Source: Ectopseudomonas mendocina | GTDB taxonomy: Bacteria; Pseudomonadota; Gammaproteobacteria; Pseudomonadales; Pseudomonadaceae | Assembly (NCBI RefSeq): GCF_016008875.1 | Contig: NZ_JADTQG010000001.1 | Span: forward strand, 62,001 to 126,000 | DNA: 64,000 nucleotides | Reading direction: 5' to 3' | Part shown: positions 17,264 through 26,464 of the stretch, in pieces | Numbering within the stretch: the stretch's first letter is position 1 | How the letters are laid out: the number at the start of each line of letters is the position of its first letter | Made by a program: the position numbers and the translations under genes | Notes under the pieces: generated by a model | The model's database searches: none | What the model was told of the DNA's origin: nothing | The model's input: only the letters and a program-made list of their open reading frames with translations

Positions 17264-18112
17264 ATGATCAAGATTCTGGTAGCGACCGACCTGTCCGAGC
17301 GTTCAGCGCATGCGGTGCAGCGCGCCGTGCAACTGATCCGTCGCCAGGGTGGCGGCGAGTGGTACCTGCTGCACGTGATCGATGACGACGCACCGGCTGC
17401 GCACGTGCAGCGTCAGGTGCAGCAGGCGGAAACCCTGCTGCAGGCGCAGGCCGAGCGCCTAGGCGAGCAGTGCGGCAGTGTGCCGCGAGTGATCGTCGGC
17501 ACCGGCGAGGCCGCCATGGTGATCGTCGAAAGTGCCCAGGGCATGGGCGCCGATCTGCTGGTGGTGGGCGCGCATCGCAAGTCGGCGTTGCGCGACTTTT
17601 TCGTCGGCACCACGCTCGAACGCGTCGTGCGCAGCAGTCATCTGCCGGTGCTGCGGGTCAATGGTCCGGTCACTCACGAGTACCGTCATGCGCTGCTGGC
17701 CATGGACCTGTCGCGCACTTCGCAACAGGCGCTGAAGCGGGCGTGTGAGCTGGGCCTGGCGAACCTCGACGACCTGCACGCGGCCAGTGCCGTCGAACCG
17801 GTGGCAGCGGGCGCGATCATGGAGGCCGGGCTTAGCGCCGAGGCGCTGGAGAGCCAGCGCGAGCTGCTGCGTGAGCAGCTGGTGGAACGTCTGCATGCCG
17901 CGGGCGCGACGCTGGGCCATGAGCGCCTGCTGGTGCAGGTTGGTTCGCCGGAAGGCGTGATCGACGAGGCGTTGCGTCACTCCGGTGCCGACCTGCTGGT
18001 ACTCGGCACCCATGCTCGTGAAGGCGTCTCGCGCTTCTTCCTGGGCAGTGTGGCCAGCCGCCTGCTGGCCTCGCTCGACAGCGATGCGTTGATCGTGCCG
18101 CCGGCTGGCTGA
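17264..18112 (+). CDS. Tandem universal stress protein
   Basis: A 282-residue cytoplasmic protein made of two Usp domains (about 1-138 and 143-282). Each begins with a hydrophobic strand plus Asp (ILVATDLS; ALLAMDLS). The second ends with GTHAREGVSRFFLGSVASRLL, the G-2x-G-9x-G-S ATP-binding signature; the first has the related GAHRKSALRDFFVGTTLERV. Such proteins support survival in low oxygen or starvation in Pseudomonas. It is divergent from the P-type ATPase and convergent with olsA; in P. aeruginosa a universal stress gene also neighbours olsBA, as I recall it. Confidence 0.92.
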   Translation: MIKILVATDLSERSAHAVQRAVQLIRRQGGGEWYLLHVIDDDAPAAHVQRQVQQAETLLQAQAERLGEQCGSVPRVIVGTGEAAMVIVESAQGMGADLLVVGAHRKSALRDFFVGTTLERVVRSSHLPVLRVNGPVTHEYRHALLAMDLSRTSQQALKRACELGLANLDDLHAASAVEPVAAGAIMEAGLSAEALESQRELLREQLVERLHAAGATLGHERLLVQVGSPEGVIDEALRHSGADLLVLGTHAREGVSRFFLGSVASRLLASLDSDALIVPPAG

Positions 18113-18129
18113 GCGGCTGCTGCCTGTCG

Positions 18130-18183
18130 CCTGGATGAAATCCGGAAGCCTTTGCCGGCCCCGGATTGCATCCGGGCTACGCG
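18130..18183. repeat. Palindromic intergenic repeat (CCGGATGAAATCCGG family)
   Basis: Two near-palindromic units, CTGGATGAAATCCGG and CCCGGATTGCATCCGGGCTACGC, lie between the convergent usp and olsA genes. The same family (TAGCCCGGATGAAATCCGGG) recurs at 34250-34306. Confidence 0.6.
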
Positions 18184-18188
18184 GTGGA

Positions 18189-18971
18189 TTAGGCGGCTTC
18201 GGCTTCGGTCGCCACCATGGCGGGCGTTTCCAGCTGCAATGCCGTGGCGATGATGGCCTGGCTGTGCCGGGCCAGTTCGTTGCGGCTGCGTGATTCGCTG
18301 GGGATCGGCGCGAGCAGGCGTATCTCCACTTCACAGGCTGAGCTGGAAAGCAGGCGCAGCAGGTGCGAGAGCATGTCGTCGTCGCCCACGAAAGGCGCAA
18401 CAGGGCAGGGTTGGCCATCGCGCAGATAGCGGATGGCCACCGGCTGCAGCGCCACGCCGCTGTCGATGGCGCTGCTCAGCAGTCGGCCGTGGAAGGTGCG
18501 CAGGGCGAGGCCATCGGTGGTGGTGCCCTCGGGAAAGATCAGCAGGTGATGGCCTTGCTGCAGGTGGCGGCTGAGCTGCTGGCCGACCTGGCCGCTGTCG
18601 CCGGCGCCACGGCGGATGAACAGTGTACCGCCCTTGTGTGCCAGCCAGCCGGCCAGCGGCCAGGCACGCACCTCGGCCTTGGAGAGGAAGGACAGCGGCT
18701 GCAGGGCGCCGAGCAGCGGGATGTCGGTCCATGACACATGGTTGGCGACCCACAGCATCGGCTGCGTCGGCAGCTCGCCTTCGACCCGCACGCGAAACGG
18801 CAGGGCACCGCCCAGGCGCGCCAGGAACCAGCGCGTCAGGCGCTGGCGCAGGGGCATCAGGTCATGCCGCACCACGCGTTCGCAAAGGCTGACGATGCCT
18901 GCCAGCAGCGTGCCGAAGGCGATGACCAAGGCCAGGTGCAGCAGGCGCAGGGAAAGGCGCAGTCGGGTCAT
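18189..18971 (-). CDS. olsA: Lyso-ornithine lipid O-acyltransferase (PlsC family)
   Basis: Second step of ornithine lipid synthesis: adds the ester-linked acyl chain to lyso-ornithine lipid at the inner membrane. The 260-residue protein has an N-terminal hydrophobic helix (LLHLALVIAFGTLLAGIVSL), the acyltransferase block NHVSWTD (His78, Asp83), a KAEVRAWPLAGWLAHKGGTLFIRR substrate segment, and FPEGTTTDG (146-154). It lies 78 bp downstream of olsB on the same strand, which distinguishes it from a housekeeping PlsC. Confidence 0.9.
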   Translation of the reverse strand: MTRLRLSLRLLHLALVIAFGTLLAGIVSLCERVVRHDLMPLRQRLTRWFLARLGGALPFRVRVEGELPTQPMLWVANHVSWTDIPLLGALQPLSFLSKAEVRAWPLAGWLAHKGGTLFIRRGAGDSGQVGQQLSRHLQQGHHLLIFPEGTTTDGLALRTFHGRLLSSAIDSGVALQPVAIRYLRDGQPCPVAPFVGDDDMLSHLLRLLSSSACEVEIRLLAPIPSESRSRNELARHSQAIIATALQLETPAMVATEAEAA

Positions 18972-19049
18972 GAAGGACTCCAGATAAAAAAGCCGGCCTC
19001 TGTCTACAGGGCCGGCGCAAGCGATGCAAGTTCCTAGATGCGTAGCGCG

Positions 19050-19781
19050 TCAGACTGCCGCCTTGAAGTGCCGGGCGTAGCGTGGGCACAACTCGTCGCG
19101 CTTGAGCAGGATGAATACGTCGGCCACCTGGAAGTCCTTGTCCCAGCAGGGTTCGCCGCAAATCTTCGCGCCCAGGCGCATGTAGGCCTTGAGCAGCGGC
19201 GGCATCTCGGCGATGACGTTGCCCGGCAGGTCCAGCTGCGGCAGCGGGTGTTTCGGCTCGGCGCGCAGGTGCTCGGTGCACAGGTAGCGCTCGCGCAGGC
19301 GCTGCATCACGGCATGAGCCTGGATGCCGCCGTCCTGCATGGAGATGCTGGCGCAGCCCATCAGGTAGCGATAGCCGCCTTCGTTGAGCACCTCGGCCAG
19401 CTCGCCCCAGAGTACGGCGATGGTGGCGCCGTTGCGGTAGGCGACATCGACGCAGGTGCGGCCGATTTCCAGCACCGGGCCTTCGAGGCCGGCCAGGCCG
19501 TGCAGGGCGAATTCCTCTTCGCTGTAGTAGCGGCCGAGGCCCGCAGCGGCCTGATGGTCGAGCAAGCGGGTGGTGGCCACCAGCTGGCCGCTTTCCAGAT
19601 CACGCACGCCGATATGGCGGCAGTGGATGTCGTAGTCGTCCATGTCCAGACCCAGTTCGGCGCCGTTGAGCTTGGCGTCGAATTCCGCGCTGAACACGCG
19701 GTAGCGCAAGGCCTGGGCTTCACGCAGGGCGGCGGGGCCATGCAGGCGTTCGGCCTGCAGACGGCGAGCGTTTTGAGTCAT
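19050..19781 (-). CDS. olsB: L-ornithine N-alpha-acyltransferase
   Basis: First step of ornithine lipid synthesis: transfers a 3-hydroxyacyl chain from ACP to ornithine. The 243-residue GNAT-fold protein has [12 protein letters not shown] near the N-terminus, [37 protein letters not shown] and [14 protein letters not shown], all typical of OlsB. olsA follows, giving the olsBA order of P. aeruginosa. Phosphorus-free ornithine lipids replace phospholipids under phosphate limitation, which links this gene logically to the phosphate-scavenging locus at 50-59 kb. Confidence 0.92.
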   Translation of the reverse strand: MTQNARRLQAERLHGPAALREAQALRYRVFSAEFDAKLNGAELGLDMDDYDIHCRHIGVRDLESGQLVATTRLLDHQAAAGLGRYYSEEEFALHGLAGLEGPVLEIGRTCVDVAYRNGATIAVLWGELAEVLNEGGYRYLMGCASISMQDGGIQAHAVMQRLRERYLCTEHLRAEPKHPLPQLDLPGNVIAEMPPLLKAYMRLGAKICGEPCWDKDFQVADVFILLKRDELCPRYARHFKAAV

Positions 19782-19928
19782 GCCAGATCCTCCGTGTGCC
19801 GGCTGGGTGCTTGCAGCCGGGCGATCTTGTTGGGCAATCTCAGGCTAGGTAGCTGCGGTGTCATCACCGTGAAGCTTTTTTGATGCTTGTGTGACGGCAG
19901 TCGGAAGCTGCCCACGAGGAGAGCCGCG

Positions 19929-20819
19929 ATGCCCTGGTCCAACCTGTTTCAGCCCGTTCAGCGCCTGACTGCCGAAGCCGGATTGGAAGACTGGTACGCG
20001 CGCCTGCAGGCGCGGCTGGGCGGCGCCCCGCAGCCCTTCGATCTGGCTCTGCTGGGCGGTCTGCAGGCGGCCACGCCGGGCCTGGCCTTTCTCGCCGGCT
20101 ACCAGGCGGCGTTGCGTGTGCTGTGGCCGGCGGCGCCGTGGACGGCCGGTGCGCTGTGCGTAACGGAGAACCGCAGCACCCGCCCGGCGGACATGGGCAC
20201 ACGCATCGAAGGCCTACAGCTCAGCGGCCGCAAGGATTTCGTCACCGCCGCCGAGTGCGCCGACTGGCTGCTGGTGGCGGCGCGCGAGGAGGGTGCGGGG
20301 CAGGCGCCGCGCCTGGCCTTGGGCGTGGTGCGGCAAGGGGCACCGGGTGTGCGCATCGAACCGCTGCCGGCGTTGCCGCTGATGCCGGATATCGGCCATG
20401 CGCGCCTGCACTTGCAGCAGGCGCAGGGCGAGCGCCTGGCCGGCGATGGTTGGGACGACTACGTCAAACCCTTTCGCACCCTTGAGGACGTGCATGTGCT
20501 CACGGCGGTGAGCGCCTGGCTGTTCGGCATCGGCCGTGAGTGTGACTGGTCGGAGGCCTTGCTGTTGCGCCTGCAGGCGCTGCTCGCCGGTTGCGCCGAG
20601 GTGGCGCGGCAAGCGCCCAATGCGCCGACCACCCATCTGCTGCTCGCCGGCCTGTTCGCCGAGCAGCAGGCCCTGGCCGGCGAGGTGGAGGTCGCTCTGG
20701 CGACCGGGCCGACGCCTTGGGCGGAACTGTGGCAGCGCGACAAGGGCTTGCTGCGCATCGCCGAGGCGGCGCGGGCCAAACGCCTGGAGAAAGCGCGGCG
20801 GATTGTCGCCGGCCTTTGA
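19929..20819 (+). CDS. Acyl-CoA dehydrogenase-like protein
   Basis: A 296-residue protein, shorter than the usual ~380-400 for acyl-CoA dehydrogenases. The central part (CVTENRSTRPADMGTRIEGLQLSGRKDFVTAAECADWLLVAAR) looks like the beta-barrel middle domain of that family, followed by a helical C-terminal domain. The N-terminal helical domain and the catalytic glutamate region are not clear, so it may be a non-catalytic or diverged relative. Start taken at MPWSNLFQ because GAGGAGA precedes it; the frame is open 14 codons further. Divergent from olsB. Confidence 0.6.
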   Translation: MPWSNLFQPVQRLTAEAGLEDWYARLQARLGGAPQPFDLALLGGLQAATPGLAFLAGYQAALRVLWPAAPWTAGALCVTENRSTRPADMGTRIEGLQLSGRKDFVTAAECADWLLVAAREEGAGQAPRLALGVVRQGAPGVRIEPLPALPLMPDIGHARLHLQQAQGERLAGDGWDDYVKPFRTLEDVHVLTAVSAWLFGIGRECDWSEALLLRLQALLAGCAEVARQAPNAPTTHLLLAGLFAEQQALAGEVEVALATGPTPWAELWQRDKGLLRIAEAARAKRLEKARRIVAGL

Positions 20820-20885
20820 TCCATATCAGTACCCTCTCGGCAGTGTGCGCATAAGGTTGCTTCGCGATTCATCTACGAGGTTTCC

Positions 20886-21671
20886 ATGCGCCGCGAGCCC
20901 ATCGTGCTGTTCGATAACGGCAGCCACCAATGCCTGATGTTCGATGACCTGGTCAGCGGCGAAGGCGTGCAATCCAACCAGTTCCTGATCACCGACAACG
21001 AGCAGTATCTGCTGCTCGATCCGGGCGGTGACCTGACCTACACGCCCCTGTCTCTGGAGCTGTCCAAACATATTCCGGTGCAGGACCTGACCTACATCTT
21101 CGCCTCGCATCAGGACCCGGACATCATCGCCTCGCTGGACAAGTGGCTGCTGCACACCCGTGCGCGAGTGATCTGCTCCAAGCTGTGGGCGCGTTTTCTA
21201 CCGCACCTGACGGCCAACTATCTGGTGCTGAGCCGTGGCATCAACACCTTCGATCGCATCATCGCGCTGCCGGATCGCGGCCAGAGCATCCCGCTTGGCA
21301 AATGCACGCTCAAGGCCGTGCCGGCGCACTTCCTGCACTCGGTGGGCAACTTCCAGGTGTACGACCCGGTGAGCAAGATCCTCTTCTCCGGCGACATGGG
21401 CGCCTCGATGGTCGACGACGCCACGCCGGTGCGCGACTTCGTCAACCACGTGCCGAACATGGAGGGTTTCCATCGCCGCTACATGGCCGGCAACAAGGCG
21501 TGTCGCCTGTGGGCGGCGATGGTGCGCGAGATGGACGTGGAAATGATCGTGCCGCAGCACGGCCGGCCCTTCGTCGGCCCGGAAATGATCAGTGCCTTCC
21601 TTTACTGGATCGAGAACCTCGAATGCGGTCTTGACCTGATGGGCCCGGAGGATTACCAACTGCCCAAGTGA
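20886..21671 (+). CDS. MBL-fold di-iron oxygen-binding (ODP-type) protein
   Basis: A 261-residue metallo-beta-lactamase-fold protein. Metal ligands appear as His75, Asp77 and Asp79 in SHQDPDI, His148/His151 in PAHFLHS, Asp170 in FSGD and His225 in PQHGRPF. The HxDxD form, rather than HxHxDH, matches the di-iron ODP/flavodiiron lineage, which binds oxygen or NO. There is no flavodoxin domain, so it is a stand-alone core that would need a redox partner or act as a sensor. Likely cytoplasmic. Confidence 0.75.
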   Translation: MRREPIVLFDNGSHQCLMFDDLVSGEGVQSNQFLITDNEQYLLLDPGGDLTYTPLSLELSKHIPVQDLTYIFASHQDPDIIASLDKWLLHTRARVICSKLWARFLPHLTANYLVLSRGINTFDRIIALPDRGQSIPLGKCTLKAVPAHFLHSVGNFQVYDPVSKILFSGDMGASMVDDATPVRDFVNHVPNMEGFHRRYMAGNKACRLWAAMVREMDVEMIVPQHGRPFVGPEMISAFLYWIENLECGLDLMGPEDYQLPK

Positions 21672-21779
21672 CGGCAGTGGTGCTCTGCCCGAATGAGCCG
21701 CGGAGATGGCGCAACAGACCCTTCAAGCCGTCATCTTCGCCATGCTAGGGTGCGCGACGATTTCTGATCGAGACCGCCC

Positions 21780-22898
21780 ATGCCCACTTCCTTGCTTCGT
21801 CGACTGAGCCTGGTGCTCGCTCTCAGCCTGGCTGCCAGCACCGCCCTGGCGGAGAGCTGGCCGCAACCCGACTGGCAGAGCCAGCCTCGTGTCGAGAGCG
21901 CCGCGCTGGCCGAACTGGAACAGTACGCCTTTCCCGAGCGCGATGACGTCGAACGCACGGGCGCGCGCACCGATGCCCTGCTGGTGATACGCGACGGGCA
22001 GATCGTCTACGAACGCTACGCCGAGCCCACCACGACGCAGACCGCGCACCTGACCTGGTCGATGGCCAAGAGCCTGCTTGCCACCACCCTCGGTGTGGCC
22101 TACGGCGAAGGACGCTTCAAACTCGATGCGCCGGCTGCGCAGTACTACCCGGCGATGGCCGAGCATGCGCAGATCAAGATCGGCCACCTGCTCAACTGGG
22201 CCTCGGGCCTGGCCTGGGAAGAGGACTACGAGTACGCGCCGCTGAAATCCTCGGTGGTGGCCATGCTCTATACCCGCGGTCGCGCCGATATGGCGGCGTT
22301 CACTGCCGCGCATGAAGCCGATGCCGCGCCTGGCACGCGCTTTCGCTACTCCAGCGGCGACAGCAATGTGCTGGCTGCCGCGTTGCGCGGCATGGTCGGC
22401 GAGCAGGCCTATGCCGACTATCCCTGGACCGCGCTGTTCGAGCCGCTGGGCATCACCAGCGCGACCTGGGAGCGCGATGCCAGCGGCACCTTCGTCGCCT
22501 CGTCCTATGCCTACCTGAGCGCGCGTGACCTGGCCCGGGTCGGCCTGCTGATGCAGCGCGGCGGGCGCTGGGGCGAGCGCCAACTTCTACCGACGGCCTG
22601 GGTCGATTTCGTCTCCACACCCTTCGCCGACTATCAGCCACAGAATTTCGCGCCTGGTGATGCCGTACCGGGCGGGCACTGGTGGCTCAACGCCGAATTG
22701 CCGGGTGCCGCGCGGCCCTGGCCGGATGCACCGGCCGACACCATCGCCGCGTTGGGCCATTGGGGGCAGGGACTGTACGTGATGCCGCAGGAGAAGCTGG
22801 TGGTGGTGCGTTACGCCGATGACCGCGACCGCAGCTTCCAGCACAATGAATTGCTCAAGCGCGTGCAGGCGGCCTTTGCCACGGAGGTGCAGCCATGA
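21780..22898 (+). CDS. Exported serine hydrolase, beta-lactamase/penicillin-binding family
   Basis: A 372-residue protein with a signal peptide (MPTSLLRRLSLVLALSLAASTALAES, cleavage near 24). The class C beta-lactamase-like active site is visible: SxxK at Ser94-Lys97 (WSMAK), a Tyr-Ser-Ser segment in FRYSSGD, and HWGQG near the C-terminus in place of KTG. This group includes esterases and 6-aminohexanoate hydrolase relatives (the LTWSMAKSLLATTLG wording is like that). Its stop overlaps the next gene by 4 bp, so the two are coupled. Confidence 0.85.
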   Translation: MPTSLLRRLSLVLALSLAASTALAESWPQPDWQSQPRVESAALAELEQYAFPERDDVERTGARTDALLVIRDGQIVYERYAEPTTTQTAHLTWSMAKSLLATTLGVAYGEGRFKLDAPAAQYYPAMAEHAQIKIGHLLNWASGLAWEEDYEYAPLKSSVVAMLYTRGRADMAAFTAAHEADAAPGTRFRYSSGDSNVLAAALRGMVGEQAYADYPWTALFEPLGITSATWERDASGTFVASSYAYLSARDLARVGLLMQRGGRWGERQLLPTAWVDFVSTPFADYQPQNFAPGDAVPGGHWWLNAELPGAARPWPDAPADTIAALGHWGQGLYVMPQEKLVVVRYADDRDRSFQHNELLKRVQAAFATEVQP

Positions 22899-23215
22899 TT
22901 CGTCGTCACCCGATTCTCAGCGTACTGGCACTGCTGCTGATCCTGGCGCTGGCCTGGGCCTGGCCAAACCGCGCGCATCTGGCGGCGTTCCCCGACATCA
23001 TCGGCGCCTACACGGCCAAGGAGTACTGCTCCTGCCGTTACGTCAGCGGTAATCCGGCGGCCTATTGCGAAGGCTATGTCGCGCAGTACGTGCCGATCAG
23101 CAGCCTACTCGATGATCAGGATGCCAAGCGTGTGACCGCCAGTGGCCTGGGCCGCACCCACAGTGCAGCCTGGCTGGGGGAGCGGCAGGGCTGCCAGTTG
23201 CTGCCGAGCAAGTAG
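22895..23215 (+). CDS. Small membrane-anchored/secreted hypothetical protein
   Basis: A 106-residue protein with an N-terminal hydrophobic helix (residues 7-23, ILSVLALLLILALAWAW) and a periplasmic tail with four cysteines (CSCRY, YCEGY, GCQLL). Overlaps the preceding hydrolase gene by ATGA and is probably translated with it. No known domain recognised; the paired cysteines suggest disulphides. Confidence 0.7.
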   Translation: MIRRHPILSVLALLLILALAWAWPNRAHLAAFPDIIGAYTAKEYCSCRYVSGNPAAYCEGYVAQYVPISSLLDDQDAKRVTASGLGRTHSAAWLGERQGCQLLPSK

Positions 23216-23217
23216 AA

Positions 23218-23266
23218 CGGGTGAAACCCGCCAACTCGGAAGCGGCGGGTTGCACCGGCCCTACGG
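23218..23266. repeat. Palindromic intergenic repeat (GTGAAACCCGCC family)
   Basis: AACCCGCC and GGCGGGTT (23244-23251) form a stem around a short loop, flanked by GGGTGAA and TTGCACCGGCCCTACGG. The same unit recurs at 38069-38118, after another gene end. Confidence 0.6.
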
Positions 23267-23343
23267 TGCTGTGGGCGCTGGGCTTTGCAACGCTGGCCGT
23301 GGCGACTATCGTTGCCGCCTGGTCATGCCTTTATCGAGTTCTC

Positions 23344-23916
23344 ATGCGCCGTTCGCTTCTTGCCCTGCTGCTGGCTGTCGCCTTGCCCGTTCACGCCGAC
23401 TGGTACCTGGACAACGAGTCCTCGCGGCTGTCGTTCATCTCCACCCATTCCGGCAGCCAGTCGGAGGTACATCGCTTCCTCACCCTGCACGGGCAGATCG
23501 CCGCCGATGGACGCGCGCGCCTGCGCGTGGACCTGGATTCACTGAGCACCGGCATCCCGCTACGCGACGAGCGTCTGCGTGCCATGTTGTTCGACACCTC
23601 GCGTTTGCCTGAGGCACGCATCAGTGCCCAGGTCGACCTGCCGCAACTCACCGACCTGGCGCCCGGGGCGCAACTGGAGCTGCGCCTGCCCCTGCAACTG
23701 ACCCTCAACGAGCGCACCCGCGAGCTGGACAGCGAGCTGCTGGTCACCCGCCTCGATGATCGCCGCTTCCAGGTGGTGACCCTGGCGCCGCTGGTGCTGC
23801 ATGCCGAAGACTTCGCCCTGGCCAGCGGCATCGAGGCGCTGCGCAAGATCGCCGATCTGCCGGCCATCAGCCTGTCGGTGCCGGTGGGCGCCGTGCTGAT
23901 CTTCACGGCGCGGTGA
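23344..23916 (+). CDS. YceI-family periplasmic protein
   Basis: A 190-residue protein with a signal peptide (MRRSLLALLLAVALPVHA) and the YceI lipocalin-like barrel, recognisable from DWYLDNESSRLSFISTHSG, LRVDLDSLSTGIPLRDERLRAMLFDTSRLPEARISAQVD. YceI proteins bind amphiphilic lipids such as polyprenols or ubiquinone. Start set at 23344; the frame is open further upstream from a GTG but that part covers the repeat. Its stop overlaps the GTG start of the next gene (GTGA). Confidence 0.85.
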   Translation: MRRSLLALLLAVALPVHADWYLDNESSRLSFISTHSGSQSEVHRFLTLHGQIAADGRARLRVDLDSLSTGIPLRDERLRAMLFDTSRLPEARISAQVDLPQLTDLAPGAQLELRLPLQLTLNERTRELDSELLVTRLDDRRFQVVTLAPLVLHAEDFALASGIEALRKIADLPAISLSVPVGAVLIFTAR

Positions 23917-25073
23917 GCGTGCACAAGCGCGGCCGCATCTTTCCCTGGCGCGGTGGCAATCGCTTCGAATTGCTGTTGGACGGTCCGGCGTTCTTCCCGC
24001 GCATGCTGGCGGCCATCGAGGGCGCCCGGCAGCAGGTGGAAATCGAGCTTTACCTGATCGAGGACGGCCGCTGCAGCGAGCGCCTGGTCGATGCCCTGTG
24101 CCGAGCGGCCGAACGCGGGGTGACGGTGCGCGGCCTGTTCGATGCCTTCGGCGCGGCCAAGCTGGGCGCCGCGCTGCGCGAGCGCATGCAGGCCGCCGGC
24201 ATACAGCTGCGCTGGTACAACCCGGTGCGCTGGCGGCGTGGCATCCGCAACTTTCACCGCGATCACCGCAAGTTGTTGCTGGTGGATCAGTGCCTGGCCT
24301 ACGTCGGCGGTACCGGCTCCACCGATGAGTTCTGGCTGCCGGACGAAGCCCGCAGCCCCTGGCACGAAGCCATGGTGGAAATCGAAGGGCCGCTGGTGGG
24401 CGACTGGCAGCAGTTGTTCGAGCGGCTGTGGCGGGCACGATTTTCCTGGCGCCCTAGCCATCAGCCGATCCCGCTGAGCCTGCCGGAATGCCCGCCGGCC
24501 GGCGTTGGTCTCGGGCGCGTGGCCTACGCCGACGCGGCGCAGCACCGCGACATTCTGCTCTCGCTGCTGCGCGCGCTGAGAGGCGCCAGGCGGCGCGTGT
24601 GGCTGGCCACGCCGTACTTCCTGCCGACTTGGAAAATCCGCCGTGCCCTGCGCCGCGCTGCGGCGCGCGGCGTCGAGGTGCGCCTGCTGCTGGCCGGGCG
24701 CAACACCGATCACCCGCCAGTGCGTTTTGCCGGCCAGCGCTACTATCCCAGGCTGCTCAAGGCCGGTGTGCGCATCTTCGAGTACCAGCCCAGCTTTCTG
24801 CACCTGAAGATGGTGCTGGTGGATGACTGGGTCAGCGTCGGCTCGTGCAACTTCGATCACTGGAACCTGCGCTTCAACCTCGACGCCAACGTCGAAGCCC
24901 TCGACCCCGACTTCACCCAGGCGGTGGCGGCCAGCTTCATAGAAGATTTCAGCGTCAGCCGCGAGATCACTCTCGATGACTGGCGCCAGCGCCCCTGGTG
25001 GCGCCGCGCGCAACAACGTCTGTGGGGCTGGCTGGACCGCCTGGCGGTGAATCTGCTGGATCGCTGGCGCTGA
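23913..25073 (+). CDS. Phospholipase D family phosphatidyltransferase (cardiolipin synthase-like)
   Basis: A 386-residue enzyme with two HKD motifs: FHRDHRKLLLVD (HxKx4D, followed by GTGSTDEF) and HLKMVLVD followed by GSCNFDHWN. This layout, without N-terminal membrane helices, resembles ClsB-type cardiolipin synthases, which transfer a phosphatidyl group between lipids. It starts with GTG at 23913 overlapping the YceI stop; together they may form an envelope-lipid unit. Wording EFWLPDEARSPWHEAMVEIEGP fits the family. Confidence 0.87.
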   Translation: MSVHKRGRIFPWRGGNRFELLLDGPAFFPRMLAAIEGARQQVEIELYLIEDGRCSERLVDALCRAAERGVTVRGLFDAFGAAKLGAALRERMQAAGIQLRWYNPVRWRRGIRNFHRDHRKLLLVDQCLAYVGGTGSTDEFWLPDEARSPWHEAMVEIEGPLVGDWQQLFERLWRARFSWRPSHQPIPLSLPECPPAGVGLGRVAYADAAQHRDILLSLLRALRGARRRVWLATPYFLPTWKIRRALRRAAARGVEVRLLLAGRNTDHPPVRFAGQRYYPRLLKAGVRIFEYQPSFLHLKMVLVDDWVSVGSCNFDHWNLRFNLDANVEALDPDFTQAVAASFIEDFSVSREITLDDWRQRPWWRRAQQRLWGWLDRLAVNLLDRWR

Positions 25074-25242
25074 GCGCCTGAACCACCCGTCGATGCCTGA
25101 GGGCTCTATCTAGCGTGTTTCAGTCACATTCGGCAAAGCATTGCAGCCTTGATGAGCGGGGGCGGTTGCTATATTCGCTAGCTCCTGCATGCCTGCGGCT
25201 GGTCGTAGCGAGCATGCACTCATCAGACACAGGAATGCGCCC

Positions 25243-26259
25243 GTGAAGAAAACCCTGCTCACCGCGACACTTTCCGCCAGCCTCCTTCCACTTTCCATGC
25301 TTCAGGCTGCGCCGCAGACCGAATATGGCCCGCAACTGGAGGGCTTCGAGTATCCCCACCCGATCCAGCGCTTCGCGTTCAGTTCGCAGCAGCAGGAGCT
25401 GTCGATGGGCTACATGGATGTGAAGCCAGCCGGCAAGGCCAATGGCCGCACGGCGGTGCTGCTGCATGGCAAGAACTTCTGCGGTGCGACCTGGGAAGCG
25501 ACCATCAAGGAGCTGGCGGATGCTGGCTACCGCGTGATCGCGCCGGACCAGATCGGCTTTTGCAGCTCGAGCAAGCCGCGCGGCTATCAGTTCAGCTTCG
25601 GCCAGCTGGCCAGCAATACCGATGCGCTGCTGGAGTCCTTGGGTGTGGAGAAGGCCACGGTGATCGGCCATTCCATGGGCGGCATGCTGGCCGCACGCTA
25701 CGCGCTGGCGCATGCCGAGCGGGTGGAGAAACTGGTGCTGGTCAACCCCATCGGCCTGGAGGACTGGCAGGCCGAGGGCGTGCCCTATGTGACCGTCGAC
25801 CAGCTTTACCAGGGCGAGCTGAAGACCTCCTACGAGGGCATCAAGAATTACCAGCTGAAGTTCTACTACAACGGCGTGTGGAAGCCCGAGTACGACCGCT
25901 GGGTCGACATGCTCAACGGCATGTACAGCGGGCCGGGCAAGGAAATCGTCGCCTGGAACCAGGCGCAGACGGCGGAGATGCTCTTCACTCAGCCGGTGGT
26001 GCACGAGTTCGCCAACATCAAGGCGCCAACCCTGCTGCTGATCGGTGGCAAGGATCGCACCGCCCCAGGCGCCAACCGTGCGCCAGAGGACGTCGCCAAG
26101 CGTCTCGGCAACTACCCGGAGCTGGGGCGCAAGACCGCCGAAGCGATCCCCGAGGCGAAACTCGTGGAGTGGCCGGAGCTGGGCCATTCGCCGCAGGTGG
26201 AAGCGCCGGCGCTGTTCCACGAGGTGCTGTTGCGCGAACTGGCACCCAGCGGCAACTGA
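25243..26259 (+). CDS. Exported alpha/beta hydrolase
   Basis: A 338-residue protein with a signal peptide (MKKTLLTATLSASLLPLSMLQA, cleavage after QA). The nucleophile elbow is GHSMGG, the oxyanion region LLHGKNFCGATW, and the terminal histidine is in LGHSPQVEAP. These match the epoxide hydrolase/haloperoxidase-type branch. Start taken as GTG at 25243: AGGA lies 8 bases upstream and the signal peptide begins there; the ATG-led extension has no such site. Substrate unknown. Confidence 0.85.
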   Translation: MKKTLLTATLSASLLPLSMLQAAPQTEYGPQLEGFEYPHPIQRFAFSSQQQELSMGYMDVKPAGKANGRTAVLLHGKNFCGATWEATIKELADAGYRVIAPDQIGFCSSSKPRGYQFSFGQLASNTDALLESLGVEKATVIGHSMGGMLAARYALAHAERVEKLVLVNPIGLEDWQAEGVPYVTVDQLYQGELKTSYEGIKNYQLKFYYNGVWKPEYDRWVDMLNGMYSGPGKEIVAWNQAQTAEMLFTQPVVHEFANIKAPTLLLIGGKDRTAPGANRAPEDVAKRLGNYPELGRKTAEAIPEAKLVEWPELGHSPQVEAPALFHEVLLRELAPSGN

Positions 26260-26324
26260 TCGACCTGGCAGAGCCTGGCCCCAGGCTCTGCCCCCTCTTC
26301 AGGACGCCATTCGCGTCGTCCTAA

Positions 26325-26464
26325 CAGGCCGTTGAAAAACTACCTGTGTTGACAATACTGCGTTGAAAACAGCCTCAAAATGCTCATTTACAGCACGTAA
26401 ACTCCGCTTTTTCGGCCGTTTTCGCCTTGTCTTGCCTGCCTCGCCTACGTTTTTCAACGGCCTG
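26325..26464. repeat. 140-bp intergenic element with 16-bp terminal inverted repeats
   Basis: CAGGCCGTTGAAAAAC (26325-26340) and its exact complement (26449-26464) bound a 140-bp non-coding segment. Inside, TTTAC-agcac-GTAAA (26387-26401) makes a small hairpin. A related core lies at 32672-32750. The rest of the 26260-26677 gap (26465-26677) holds no gene I can support; it is the leader of the DUF1302 gene. Confidence 0.65.

Noticed and set aside
15813..17267. Long plus-strand open frame antisense to the P-type ATPase
   Set aside because: His/Gln/Gly-rich shadow; the ATPase frame carries all catalytic motifs.
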